A DNA stretch of 64,000 bases. It comes from Streptomyces sp. NBC_00539. GTDB lineage: Bacteria; Actinomycetota; Actinomycetes; Streptomycetales; Streptomycetaceae. The position numbers and the translations under genes were made by a program. Shown one piece after another: positions 31,584 to 40,393 of the stretch. Each line of letters opens with the position of its first letter. Positions within the stretch are counted from its first letter, which is position 1. The notes below the pieces were generated by a model that ran no database searches, was not told the origin of the DNA, and worked only from the letters and a program-made list of their open reading frames with translations. The stretch lies in contig NZ_CP107811.1 in the NCBI RefSeq assembly GCF_036346105.1, positions 4,297,501 to 4,361,500 on the forward strand. The letters are read 5' to 3'.

Positions 31584-31646
31584 CGTATCGTCGTGACGCC
31601 GAGAGTAGGCGCCTCCGCGTTGAGACGCAACCGTATCGTCGTGACG
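31584..31646. repeat. 15-bp direct repeat between the ABC permease and TetR genes
   Basis: The word cgtatcgtcgtgacg occurs exactly twice, at 31584-31598 and 31632-31646, with starts 48 bp apart. The 152-bp divergent region contains little else. Paired sites of this kind are typical operators. Here they would let the TetR-type protein control itself and the exporter. The role is inferred from position. Confidence 0.55.
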
Positions 31647-31668
31647 GACCGGTGGCGGCGTGCGCCGT

Positions 31669-31674
31669 TATGCT
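31669..31674 (+). promoter_or_regulatory. -10 element of the TetR gene (probable leaderless transcript)
   Basis: TATGCT lies 7 nt before the ATG of the regulator gene. With a usual 6-8 nt spacing, transcription starts at or next to the start codon. No ribosome site is present upstream of the ATG, which agrees. Confidence 0.55.
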
Positions 31675-31681
31675 CTGTCCC

Positions 31682-32320
31682 ATGACCACCGAGCCCGCCG
31701 CCCCCGCCACCGAGCCCGCCGCCCCCGCCCGCCGCGCACCCGCCGGGGCCGCCCTCCTGCGCGAGGACGTGACCCGGGCGATCCGGACGGCGGTCCTGGA
31801 GGAGCTCGCCACGGTCGGTTTCGCCCGGATGTCGATCGAGGGCATCGCGCGGCGGGCGGGCGTCGGCAAGACGGCCGTCTACCGGCGCTGGAAGTCCAAG
31901 CTCCACCTCGTGCTGGACCTGGTCGGCGCCTTCGCGGCCGACGGGCTCCCGGTACCGGCGACCGGCTCGCTGTACGGGGACGTACGGGCCCTGCTGGAGG
32001 TCACGTCCCACGTGCTGCGCCACCCCGTGGCGTCGGCGGTGATCCCCGACCTCCTGGTGGAGGCCGCGCGCCACCCCGAGATCGCCGACGCGGTGCGCGG
32101 CGCCCTGCTGGAGGGCGAGCGGAGCATGGCGCAGGGGATCGTCTCCGAGGCCGTCGCGCGCGGCGAGCTGGCGGCGGGCACGGATCCGGGCCGGGCGCTG
32201 GACCTGGCGATCGGCCCGCTGTACTGGCGGCAGGTCGTGGTGCGGGACAAGGTGCCGGCGGCCTATCTGGACCAGCTGGCGCGATCGGTGGTCGCGGGCC
32301 TCAAGGCCGCCGCCGAGTAG
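31682..32320 (+). CDS. TetR/AcrR-family transcriptional regulator
   Basis: The 212-aa protein has an Ala/Pro-rich N-terminus of about 20 residues, then a TetR DNA-binding domain (AIRTAVLEELATVGFARMSIEGIARRAGVGKTAVYRRW, split here by domain as helices 1-3) near residues 30-70. A helical ligand domain with the TetR_C form (HVLRHPVASAVIPDLLVEA) follows. It is divergent from the TagGH-like exporter. The start was chosen for its position 7 nt after a -10 element. Ligand unknown. Confidence 0.92.
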   Translation: MTTEPAAPATEPAAPARRAPAGAALLREDVTRAIRTAVLEELATVGFARMSIEGIARRAGVGKTAVYRRWKSKLHLVLDLVGAFAADGLPVPATGSLYGDVRALLEVTSHVLRHPVASAVIPDLLVEAARHPEIADAVRGALLEGERSMAQGIVSEAVARGELAAGTDPGRALDLAIGPLYWRQVVVRDKVPAAYLDQLARSVVAGLKAAAE

Positions 32321-32326
32321 GGGTGC

Positions 32327-32389
32327 GACGGCGCTGCGGCGCTACGGCGTGACGGCGCTGAGGCGCTGCGGCCGGCGGGCGGCCGCCGG
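32327..32389. repeat. short direct repeat and hairpin between convergent genes
   Basis: The 17-bp word gacggcgctgcggcgct at 32327 recurs at 32351 with one mismatch. A 7-bp perfect hairpin, ccggcgg/ccgccgg, follows at 32372-32389. The interval separates the convergent TetR and sugar-permease genes, so the hairpin may terminate transcription. Confidence 0.45.
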
Positions 32390-32424
32390 GCACATGGCCC
32401 GGCGTCCCCGCGTGCGGCGGCCGG

Positions 32425-33291
32425 TCACTTGACCGCCCCGGCCATCACCCCCGTCACGAACTGCCGCTGGAAGGCGAAGAAGACGACCAGCGGCACCACC
32501 ATCGACAAGAACGCGCCCGGCGCGAGCACGTCGATGTTGTTGCCGAACTGCCGTACCTGCTGCTGGAGCGCCACGGTGACCGGCGGATGCGCGGAGTCCG
32601 CGAACACCAGCGCCACCAGCATGTCGTTCCACACCCACAGGAACTGGAAGATGCCGAGCGAGGCGATCGCAGGACCGCCCAGCGGCAGCACCACCCGGGT
32701 GAACAGCCGCAGTTCGCCCGCACCGTCCAGCCGTGCCGCCTCCAGCAGCTCGCGCGGGATCTCCGCGAAGAAGTTGCGCAGCAGGAACACCGCGAACGGC
32801 AGCCCGAAGGCGGTGTGGAACAGCACCACCCCGGCCGTGGTCTCGAACAGCCCGATCGCGCCGAACAGTTCCGACACCGGGATCAGTGCCACCTGTACGG
32901 GAACCACCAGCAGCGCGACGACGATCAGGAACAGCCAGTCCCGGCCGGGGAACTCCAGCCAGGCGAACGCGTACCCGGCGAACGCGCCGAGCGTGACGAC
33001 GAGCAGGGTCGCCGGCACGGTGATCGCGACCGTGCTCAGCAGCGAACCGGTGATCGTCTCGTTGGACAGCAGGTCGGCGTAGTTGTCGGCCGTCAGCCGC
33101 GACGGCGCGCTCAGCACCTGCCACCAGCCGCCCTTGTTCAAGTCGGTGGGCGAAAGGAACGAGGAGATGAGCAGGCCCAGCGTGGGCAGAAGCCAGAACA
33201 GGCCCGCGAGGACGAGGAACACCCTCAGTGCTCCGCCGGCCAGCCGGCCGGCCAGGGCCTGCGGTGACCAGGACCGTGGTGCGGCGCTCAT
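32425..33291 (-). CDS. sugar ABC transporter permease, MalG-like
   Basis: The 288-aa membrane protein has six predicted helices and the binding-protein-dependent EAA loop EAARLDGAGELRLFTRVVLPL. The ending FVTGVMAGAVKstop is typical of MalG-type subunits in Actinobacteria. The ATG overlaps the stop of the MalF-like gene (ATGA). It forms a permease pair with that protein for carbohydrate uptake. No ATPase subunit is encoded in the operon, so a shared ATPase such as MsiK is likely. Confidence 0.94.
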   Translation of the reverse strand: MSAAPRSWSPQALAGRLAGGALRVFLVLAGLFWLLPTLGLLISSFLSPTDLNKGGWWQVLSAPSRLTADNYADLLSNETITGSLLSTVAITVPATLLVVTLGAFAGYAFAWLEFPGRDWLFLIVVALLVVPVQVALIPVSELFGAIGLFETTAGVVLFHTAFGLPFAVFLLRNFFAEIPRELLEAARLDGAGELRLFTRVVLPLGGPAIASLGIFQFLWVWNDMLVALVFADSAHPPVTVALQQQVRQFGNNIDVLAPGAFLSMVVPLVVFFAFQRQFVTGVMAGAVK

Positions 33292-34601
33292 CGGCGGGCC
33301 TCCCGGCGCATCCGGCGGATGTTGTAGAGCATGACCGGCACCACCAGCACCAGCAGCAGCACGGCGATGGCGCTGCCCAGCCCCTGGTCGGCGTCCGTGC
33401 CGAAGGACGTGCGGTACAGCTGGAGCGCGAGCACGTTCGCGTCGTCCTGCACCGCGCCCGGCGCGATCACGAACACCAGGTCGAAGATCTTCATCACGTT
33501 GATGACGAGGGTGACCAGCACGACCGCGAGGACGGGCGCCAGCAGCGGCACGGTGATCCGGCGGAACACCTGCCACTCGTTCGCCCCGTCCACCCGCGCC
33601 GCCTCCAGCAGCTCGCGCGGTACGGACGCCAGCCCGGCCCCGATCAGCACCATCGCGAACCCGGCCCACATCCACACGTACGCCCCGATCACCGCCGGGG
33701 TCACCAGCGTCGGACCGAGCCATTGCACGCCCGAGTACGGTTCGCGGAAGTTCGACGCGGGCAGCCGCAGCCGCGCGCCGTCGGCCTTCGCGGACAGGGT
33801 GAAGGTGCCGTCCGGGCCGGCGGTCGCGCTGTCGACCACCCGGCCGTCCTTGACCGCCTCGATCCGCATGCCCGCCAGGGCCTGCTCGGTGGGGTCGACC
33901 GTGTTCGTGCGGCCCCCGCCGCCCCGGGTGAAGTCCTGCCAGACCGTCCCGGTGACCTTGCCGGGCTCACCGACCGGGGGCCGGGCCGTACGGGTGCCCT
34001 TCGGCAGGGCGTCCGGGGCCACCCCGACCAGCGGGACGGCCACGGCCGTGCCCGCCCGTACCGGGTCACGGGTCTCGAACGCGCCGCCCGGGGCCGCCAC
34101 CAGCGGGGAGTCACGGCCCGGGCGGGCCTTCGGGAAGGCCGAGGACTGCGCGAACGTGTCGTGGACCCCGACCCACACGGCGTTCGCGACACCGCGGTCG
34201 GGGTCCTGGTCGTAGACGAGCCGGAAGATGATGCCCGCCGCCAGCATCGAGATCGCCATCGGCATGAACACCAGCAGCTTGAACGCCGTCCCCCAGCGCA
34301 CCCGTTCGGTGAGCACCGCGAAGATCAGCCCGAGGGCGGTGGCGGTGGCCGGGGCCAGCACCACCCACAGCGCCGTGTTCCGCAGCGCCGTGCGGATCGT
34401 GCCGTCGCGCAGTATCTCCGCGTAGTTGGCGCCGCCCACGAAGGTGTCGCCCGAGCGGTCGAAGAGGCTGCGGTAGAGCGAGTAGCCGATGGGGTGCACG
34501 ACGAGCGCGCCCAGCAGGACCAGCGCGGGGAGGAGGAACGCCGCCGCTATGAGACGGCGGCGCCTGGCCTCCCCCGCCCGTGAGACGTCGGGGGCGGCCA
34601 C
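33288..34601 (-). CDS. sugar ABC transporter permease, MalF-like, with large extracellular insertion
   Basis: The 437-aa protein has the EAA loop EAARVDGANEWQVFRRITVPL near residue 325. Between helices 3 and 4 (about residues 150-285) there is an insertion of about 130 residues. It includes DGRVVDSATAGPDGTFTLSA, resembling a small beta-sandwich (CNA-B/carboxypeptidase-regulatory-like) pattern. Typical MalF-like permeases are about 300 aa; E. coli MalF also carries a large loop at this place that contacts the binding protein. The GTG start lies 4 bp after the stop of the binding-protein gene. Confidence 0.9.
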   Translation of the reverse strand: MAAPDVSRAGEARRRRLIAAAFLLPALVLLGALVVHPIGYSLYRSLFDRSGDTFVGGANYAEILRDGTIRTALRNTALWVVLAPATATALGLIFAVLTERVRWGTAFKLLVFMPMAISMLAAGIIFRLVYDQDPDRGVANAVWVGVHDTFAQSSAFPKARPGRDSPLVAAPGGAFETRDPVRAGTAVAVPLVGVAPDALPKGTRTARPPVGEPGKVTGTVWQDFTRGGGGRTNTVDPTEQALAGMRIEAVKDGRVVDSATAGPDGTFTLSAKADGARLRLPASNFREPYSGVQWLGPTLVTPAVIGAYVWMWAGFAMVLIGAGLASVPRELLEAARVDGANEWQVFRRITVPLLAPVLAVVLVTLVINVMKIFDLVFVIAPGAVQDDANVLALQLYRTSFGTDADQGLGSAIAVLLLVLVVPVMLYNIRRMRREARR

Positions 34602-34605
34602 CGGG

Positions 34606-36012
34606 TCAGTTCCCGAACGCCTTGGCCGCGTCCGCCTCCAGCTTCGCCTGCGTGCCCGCCACGTCCGACGGGTTCGCCAGGAAGTCCTGGAGGTCCTTCC
34701 ACTCACCGGCGCCCGGCGTTCCGCCGAAGGCCGCGGGGGCCTGGTCCGACATGTCGAAGCGGAAGTCGTCGCCCGCCGCGATCAGCGCCTTGGCGATGCC
34801 CCGCTGGATGTCGTTCGGGTACGCCGCCGGGTCCACCGACTTGTTCGGCGAGATGAAACCGCCCTCGCGGGCCTGGATCTCCGCCGCGTCCGCCGAAGCC
34901 AGGAAGGTCAGCAGCGCCTGCGCGCCCTTGGAGGCCTTGAGCGCGACGGCCACGTCACCGCCCGAGACCACGGGCGCCTTGCCGCTGCCGACCGCCGGGA
35001 ACGGGAAGACGAGCGCGTCCTTGCCGACCTTCGCCTCCGTCTGGGCGATGTTCACCCCCACGAAGTCACCCTCGAAGACCATCGCGGCGGCCGGCCGGTC
35101 ACCACCGGTGAAGGTCTGCGTCACCGACTTCGGGAACTCCGTCGCCAGCGCCCCGCTCTGGCCGCCCGCGAGGTAGTCCTTGCGGCCGAACAGCTCCGCG
35201 AGCGTCGTCAGCGCCTGCTTGACGCTGTCGTCCGTCCACTTGATCTCGTGCTTCGCCAGCTTGTCGTACTTCTCCGGGCCGGCCTGCGACAGGTAGACGT
35301 TCTCGAACCAGTCCGTCAGGGTCCAGCCGTCCGCACCGGCCACCGACACCGCCGGGGTGCCGGACGCGGAGAGGGTGTCCGCCGCCGCGATCAGGTCCTT
35401 CCACGTCTTCGGCGGCTGCACGCCCGCCGCCTCGAACGCCTTCGCGTTGTACCAGACCAGCGACTTGTTGGCCGCCTTGTAGTACACGCCGTACTGGGTG
35501 CCGTCGACCGCGCCCAGCCTCTTCCAGCCCTGCGAGTAGTTCTTCTCCAGCTCCGCCCTGGCCTCCGGGCCCACCGGCTGCGCCCACTTGTTCTGCACCG
35601 CCGAGACCAGCGCCCCGACCTGAGGGAGCAGCGCCACGTCCGGCGGCTGGCCGCCCGCGATCTTCGTACCGAGGAAGGTGACGATCGGGTCCTGGGCCGG
35701 GACGAAGGTGACGGTGGCGCCGGTGCGCTTCTCGAACCCCCTGAGGACCTTCGTGAAGTTGGCCTGCTCCGGGCCCGTCCAGACCGCCGCGACCTCCAGC
35801 TTCTCGCCGTTCAGCTGCGGTAGCGACACCCGCGGACTCGCGGAGGCCCCGGCCGCCGGGGGGTCCTCCTCGTCACCGCCGCCGCTGCCGCACGCGGTGA
35901 GCGCGAGCGCGCCCGTCGCGAGGAGGGCCGTCCAGGCGTACGCCCTCGTACGGCGTAATCCCTGGCGCTCCCCGTTGGCTCCCGTGTGGCCGGTTCCGTG
36001 CTGCCTGCGCAT
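34606..36012 (-). CDS. extracellular solute-binding lipoprotein of sugar ABC transporter
   Basis: The 468-aa lipoprotein has a signal peptide with lipobox LALTAC after about 20 charged residues, then a GDEE linker. The rest is a family 1 solute-binding fold with GEKLEVAAVWTGPEQANFTKVLRGFEKRTGATVTF at the mature N-terminus (shown by its first strands) and later PDVALLPQ and GSGKAPVVSGGDVAVAL. It captures a carbohydrate outside the membrane for the two permeases downstream. The ATG giving MRRQHG was preferred over one 48 bp upstream. The substrate cannot be read from sequence. Confidence 0.92.
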   Translation of the reverse strand: MRRQHGTGHTGANGERQGLRRTRAYAWTALLATGALALTACGSGGGDEEDPPAAGASASPRVSLPQLNGEKLEVAAVWTGPEQANFTKVLRGFEKRTGATVTFVPAQDPIVTFLGTKIAGGQPPDVALLPQVGALVSAVQNKWAQPVGPEARAELEKNYSQGWKRLGAVDGTQYGVYYKAANKSLVWYNAKAFEAAGVQPPKTWKDLIAAADTLSASGTPAVSVAGADGWTLTDWFENVYLSQAGPEKYDKLAKHEIKWTDDSVKQALTTLAELFGRKDYLAGGQSGALATEFPKSVTQTFTGGDRPAAAMVFEGDFVGVNIAQTEAKVGKDALVFPFPAVGSGKAPVVSGGDVAVALKASKGAQALLTFLASADAAEIQAREGGFISPNKSVDPAAYPNDIQRGIAKALIAAGDDFRFDMSDQAPAAFGGTPGAGEWKDLQDFLANPSDVAGTQAKLEADAAKAFGN

Positions 36013-36148
36013 GGCTCTGCCCCCGATGCCGGTGTGCTCGTGGTGTGTTGCGTGCCACAAGGTCTACGCGGAGCGGAGCGCCCCCGCAATACCGCGTCAC
36101 GGGGTTGAGGGGGCCGGGTGGGGGTGTGACGCCCGGTGCGGGGCGGGC

Positions 36149-39100
36149 TCAGGGGGCCGCCGGGAACAGCACGGGTATCGCGGAGACCAGGTGCGACGCC
36201 CGGTCCAGGGCACTGGCCAGCAGCGCCAGGTCCGTCGGGCCGTTGCCCAGCTCACGGACGGGGCGGCGGGCCGGTGGATCACCCATCCGTTCCCACTCCA
36301 CCGGGACGACGGTCGGCCTGGACGTGGCGGTCCGGGGGATCCGGCCGGTGACGCGGCCGCCCTGGAAGGGGACCGTGCGGCCGTCGCCGTAGTGGAGCAG
36401 GCCCCGGCCGGGGCCCGGCTGGTCGGGGGCGTCGAGTTCGACCCGCAGGGTGGCGAGCCGGGCCGGGTCCGTGCCGGCGGTGCGGTCGGGGCGGGCGGTC
36501 GTGGCCACCAGGTGCACCCCGAGCCGGGCGCCCTCGCGGGCCAGCCCCTCCAGGATCCGGACCACCGAACCGGCCGCGGGACGGCCCGTACTGCCGAGTC
36601 CGGGCGCGACCAGCGCGTCGAAGTCGTCCACGAGGACCACCAGGCGCGGCAGGGGCCCGGGCCCGGCGGCCACTTCGGTACGGGGGGCGGAGGCGCGCAG
36701 CCGCAGGGTCCCGGTGCGCTGGGAGTCCTCGCCGCCGATCGTGCCCGAGGAGGCACTCCGGCCTTCCTGCGGCGCGGGCCGCCGGGGCGAGACCATCAGG
36801 TCGCGGACCTCGCGACGGGCGTGCCAGTCGGCGAACGTCACGCCGTCCAGCAGCTCGTGGCGGCGCTTGAGCTCGGCGCCCAGGGCCTGGGCGAACTCCC
36901 GCATCCGCAGCGGGTCGGAGGCCACGAGGTGCGCCGAGACGTGCGGGAGCTCGGTGCAGGGCAGCAGCCCCTCGCCGCGCTCGCCGCCGGCCCCGTCGAT
37001 CAGCAGGAGGCCGAGCCGGTCGGGTCGGGCCGCGGCGCACAGGGAGGCCGCGACGGAACGCAGCAGTTCGGTACGGCCGCTGCCCGGCGGCCCCTCGATG
37101 AGCAGGTGCGGGCCGTCGTGGACCAGCTCCACGCCGACGGGGCCGCGCCGGCCGGCGCCGAGCACGACCTCGGCGAGACCGCCGTCGGTCTGTCCCTGCC
37201 CGGTGGCGGCCGCCCAGCGGGCCATCAGGGAGGCGGGGGTGGCCCGGGCCAGCCCGAGCTCGTCGAGCAGGCGGGAGGTCTGGGGCAGGCTGGCGGCGGC
37301 CGGACGGTAGCCGCCCGCGGCGACCGCCTCGGCGCGCAGGGGGGCCAGGGCGCGGGCGAACCGCTCCGCCCAGGCGGCGGAGACGGCGTCGGCGACGGCG
37401 GTCTCGCCCGGGCGGACGGGCTTGCCGCCGCTGACCGGGAAGGTCCGCACGGCGGTGGCGACCTCGCCGCTGAGGACGGCGACCGCCCCGCAGGCCCGGA
37501 AGGCGGGGGTGCTCGCGCAGGCGGCCTCGTACGTCTCGGCGAGCGGGCTCGTGGGCGTGGCGGCCGGGGCCTCGGCGAGCGCGAGGAGATGGACGCCGGC
37601 GGCGGGCCCGTGGGAGGCGAGCCGGGCGGTGACCTCCCGGAGGGCTCCGGTGCCGGGGTCGCCGTCCAGGACGACGAGGGTGTACGGGCCCTCGTACGCG
37701 GAAGCGGCCCGGCGGACGGCATCGGGCCCGGCGGTGGCCCAGCCGGCGCCGAGCGGGCTGTCGTCGAGGCGCCGGGTCAGCTCGCCGGTGCGGGCGGCGG
37801 CCTGCTCGCGGTCGTGGGCCAGCAGGAGGCGGCAGTGCTGGCCGTGGGCGGGGCGGACGTGCGGGAGCCAGCCGAGCCAGCTCCAGTCCGTGGTCCGGTC
37901 CATGGCGAGCAGCACGATCTCCAGCTGCGCCGGGGAGTGGAGGGCGGCGAGCTGGGCGATCACGGAGCGGGCCACGCCGGTGAGGCGGGGGCGGGGGCCG
38001 GCGATGCCGAGCGCCCCGGCCTCGCGCAGGTCGACGCGGCTGCCGGCGCCGAGCCCTACGTCGAGGGCGCCGGGCGGGCGGGACCAGAGCCGGCCGGTGG
38101 GCCCGAGGGCGGCGAGCAGCAGCGCGGCGGGGTCGTCGGCGGCGGGCGCCGCGGCGGCCGGTGCCCCGGCCTCGACGGCCACCTCGGCGATGTCCTCCCC
38201 GCGCACCCACTTCCGCGCCCAGGCCCCGATCCCCCGCCGTCGGCCGCCGCCGGCGGCGGGCCACACCGCAGCGGGCGCCCCCTCCTCGGGGGTCCCGCCC
38301 CCGGGCCGGCCACCGGCCGCCGGGTCGGGGGCGGGGGCACCGCCCTCCCGGCCCTGCGGGGGCCGGGCCGTGCCCGGGGCTTCGGGGTGCCGGGCGTACA
38401 CCGGTCCGTGCGGCGCCTGCCGGCCCGCAGCGCCGACGGGCCGGCCGGGGCCGGCCATGCCGTCCTGGGCATGCGGTGCGCCGGCCGCCCCCTGCGGGAC
38501 GTGCGGTGCGCGGGGCGCCGGAGTGCCGGGGCCGCCGTCGGCGGTACCGCCGTCCGGGGCGGGGTCGGCCCACGTGGGGCCGGGTCCGCCGGCGCGGCCC
38601 TGCGGGGGCTGCGGCGCGCGGGGCGCCGGGGCCCCGAACCCGTCCGAGCCGCTGCCCGTGGCCCCGTCCCGGGGGTGCCCGGGGTGCGACGCGCGCGGCG
38701 GAGCCATGGGTCCTCGGGGGGCTGGGGCGGCCCACGCGGGGGCACCGGGGCGGGCGGTTCCCGCGTGCTGCTCGGCGGTCGGCCACGCAGGACCCGCAGA
38801 GCCGTCCTGGGCGGGCGCGGGCTGCGGCGCACCGCCGTCCGGGGTGGGGTCGGCCCATGTGGGGCCGGGTCCGCCGGCGCGGGCCTGCGGGGGCTGCGGC
38901 GCGCGGGGCGCCGGGGCCCCGAACCCGTCTGAGCCGCTGCCCGTGGCGCCGTCCCGGGGGTGCCCGGCCGGGACGCCGGGGCGGGATCCTGCTGCGGGGT
39001 CGGGGCCAGGGCCCCCGTTCCGGGAAGCGGCGGGGTGGGGGACCAGCCCCTGCGGGCCACCCCGACCCGCGCTGCCGGACGTCCCCGCGCCGTGGCCGTA

Positions 39101-39946
39101 CCCACCGGCGCCGGAGCCCTCGTGGCGACCGGCCCCGCCGCCGCCTCCCGCGCCCGGAGCGTCGTAGCCTCCGGCCGGGCGGGCCGTTCCCGTGCCGCCG
39201 TAGGACCCGGCATCAGGTGCGGCGTGACCCGCCGGGCCGGCCGCCCCCGTACCGCCGGAGGCACCTGCGCCCCGCCCGGCGTCGGAGACCTCCGGCAGGG
39301 ACAGGCGCCCCTCCATGTCCGGCGTCAGCGCCAGGAGGGACTCCGTGCCCCCCGCGGCCAGCCGCAGCGTCGATTCGCCGATGCGCAGCAGCGCCCCCGG
39401 CGGCAGCGGGACCGCCCGCGTACCCACCGGGACACCGTCCACCGTCGTGCCGTTCGTCGAGCCGAGGTCGGCCACCGTCACGCGCCCGTCCGCCAGCACC
39501 GTCACCGCGCAGTGCAGCCGCGACACGTCCGGGTCGTCCAGTGGTACGTCCGCGCCCGACGACCGCCCGATCCGGACGGCTCCCGGGTGCAGCAGGTGCA
39601 CCCCGCCCGCGTCCGGCCCGGCCACCACCCGCAGCTGCGGGGCGTCCAGCCCGTCCTCGGGCAGGGCCGGCACGGCGTCCGCGACCGGCGTGTGCAGGGC
39701 CAGTACGGCCCCGTCCACCAGCGGCGGTTCGCCCAGCATCCGGCGCTGGAGGTCGAGCCGCTCGGCCCCCGCGTACAGCACGACCGTGCCCCCCGTGTCG
39801 GGGCCGCCCACGGTCGCCGCGAGCGCCGAGGCCACCGCGGCCAGGGCGGTACCGGCGGGCGCGGTGACGAGCACGTCACAGCCGGCGGGCGCGGTCGCGG
39901 TCTGGTGGCCGCTGCGCGACCCGAGGACGGTCAGCCGGATCTGCAT
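36149..39946 (-). CDS. FHA domain-FtsK/SpoIIIE domain ATPase
   Basis: The 1265-aa protein has an N-terminal beta-rich segment (1-100), an FHA domain (about 105-195) with VRIGRSSGADVPL, SRLHC and GSTNGT, then about 350 residues of Pro/Gly/Ala-rich sequence (about 220-575) containing an internal repeat. A C-terminal FtsK/SpoIIIE-type domain follows, with Walker A GPPGSGRTEL near 952 and Walker B LVVLVDDFDAL near 1105. The layout recalls EssC/EccC secretion ATPases, which also join FHA and FtsK domains, but only one good ATPase domain is seen and no WXG100 gene is nearby. It is divergent from pkaA. The ATG giving MQIRLTVLG starts the beta-rich domain. Confidence 0.9.
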   Translation of the reverse strand: MQIRLTVLGSRSGHQTATAPAGCDVLVTAPAGTALAAVASALAATVGGPDTGGTVVLYAGAERLDLQRRMLGEPPLVDGAVLALHTPVADAVPALPEDGLDAPQLRVVAGPDAGGVHLLHPGAVRIGRSSGADVPLDDPDVSRLHCAVTVLADGRVTVADLGSTNGTTVDGVPVGTRAVPLPPGALLRIGESTLRLAAGGTESLLALTPDMEGRLSLPEVSDAGRGAGASGGTGAAGPAGHAAPDAGSYGGTGTARPAGGYDAPGAGGGGGAGRHEGSGAGGYGHGAGTSGSAGRGGPQGLVPHPAASRNGGPGPDPAAGSRPGVPAGHPRDGATGSGSDGFGAPAPRAPQPPQARAGGPGPTWADPTPDGGAPQPAPAQDGSAGPAWPTAEQHAGTARPGAPAWAAPAPRGPMAPPRASHPGHPRDGATGSGSDGFGAPAPRAPQPPQGRAGGPGPTWADPAPDGGTADGGPGTPAPRAPHVPQGAAGAPHAQDGMAGPGRPVGAAGRQAPHGPVYARHPEAPGTARPPQGREGGAPAPDPAAGGRPGGGTPEEGAPAAVWPAAGGGRRRGIGAWARKWVRGEDIAEVAVEAGAPAAAAPAADDPAALLLAALGPTGRLWSRPPGALDVGLGAGSRVDLREAGALGIAGPRPRLTGVARSVIAQLAALHSPAQLEIVLLAMDRTTDWSWLGWLPHVRPAHGQHCRLLLAHDREQAAARTGELTRRLDDSPLGAGWATAGPDAVRRAASAYEGPYTLVVLDGDPGTGALREVTARLASHGPAAGVHLLALAEAPAATPTSPLAETYEAACASTPAFRACGAVAVLSGEVATAVRTFPVSGGKPVRPGETAVADAVSAAWAERFARALAPLRAEAVAAGGYRPAAASLPQTSRLLDELGLARATPASLMARWAAATGQGQTDGGLAEVVLGAGRRGPVGVELVHDGPHLLIEGPPGSGRTELLRSVAASLCAAARPDRLGLLLIDGAGGERGEGLLPCTELPHVSAHLVASDPLRMREFAQALGAELKRRHELLDGVTFADWHARREVRDLMVSPRRPAPQEGRSASSGTIGGEDSQRTGTLRLRASAPRTEVAAGPGPLPRLVVLVDDFDALVAPGLGSTGRPAAGSVVRILEGLAREGARLGVHLVATTARPDRTAGTDPARLATLRVELDAPDQPGPGRGLLHYGDGRTVPFQGGRVTGRIPRTATSRPTVVPVEWERMGDPPARRPVRELGNGPTDLALLASALDRASHLVSAIPVLFPAAP
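38546..38967 (-). repeat. 137-bp in-frame direct repeat within the FHA-FtsK gene
   Basis: Segments 38546-38682 and 38831-38967 are nearly identical (a handful of mismatches) and lie 285 bp apart, i.e. in frame. They encode two copies of a segment reading GHPRDGATGSGSDGFGAPAP and continuing with RAPQPPQ. The duplication lies in the low-complexity linker and could expand or contract by recombination. Confidence 0.9.
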
Positions 39947-40393
39947 CGCCGTCAGCGGTCCCTTCTGCGCGGAGCGCAGTGCACGGTGCGCGCGCCCGGG
40001 AAGGGGAACGGCCGGGCGAGCCCGCCCGATCACCCCCCGCCCGGCACGGACGCGTCGTCCGGTCAGGTCTGCCGGAAAGGCCGGGCTCCCGCCCCGGCCG
40101 TTCCGTACGGGTGCATCCTCGCACCTGTCACCCACAACACGCCCGGACCCCACCCATAAATGATCTTGATTGATCATCGCTCCGTGCGCTCATCGCACAC
40201 ATACGGTCAGCGGCCTGCCGAAAATCGCCTCCGGCATACCCCGCAAAACTCACCCTTCGCACATATGTACGGCAACCAACCCCCGCCGTCCGGCGTCTTC
40301 CCCCCGTACACCCCCTAGAGTGGGCCGGAAAAGACAGCGTCGGAATCATCCGAAACCAGACGACAGATACACGACAGCAGGGGAGCGCGAGAC
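39947..40393. promoter_or_regulatory. 447-bp divergent region between the FHA-FtsK and pkaA genes
   Basis: The half next to the FHA-FtsK gene is GC-rich with nothing recognised. The half next to pkaA is unusually A/T-rich for this genome. It contains an inverted repeat atgatc-ttgatt-gatcat at 40160-40177, and a -10 hexamer TAGAGT at 40316-40321 about 72 bp before the pkaA GTG. A ggggag ribosome site lies just before the GTG. The palindrome could be an operator serving both genes. No gene is supported here. Confidence 0.5.
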
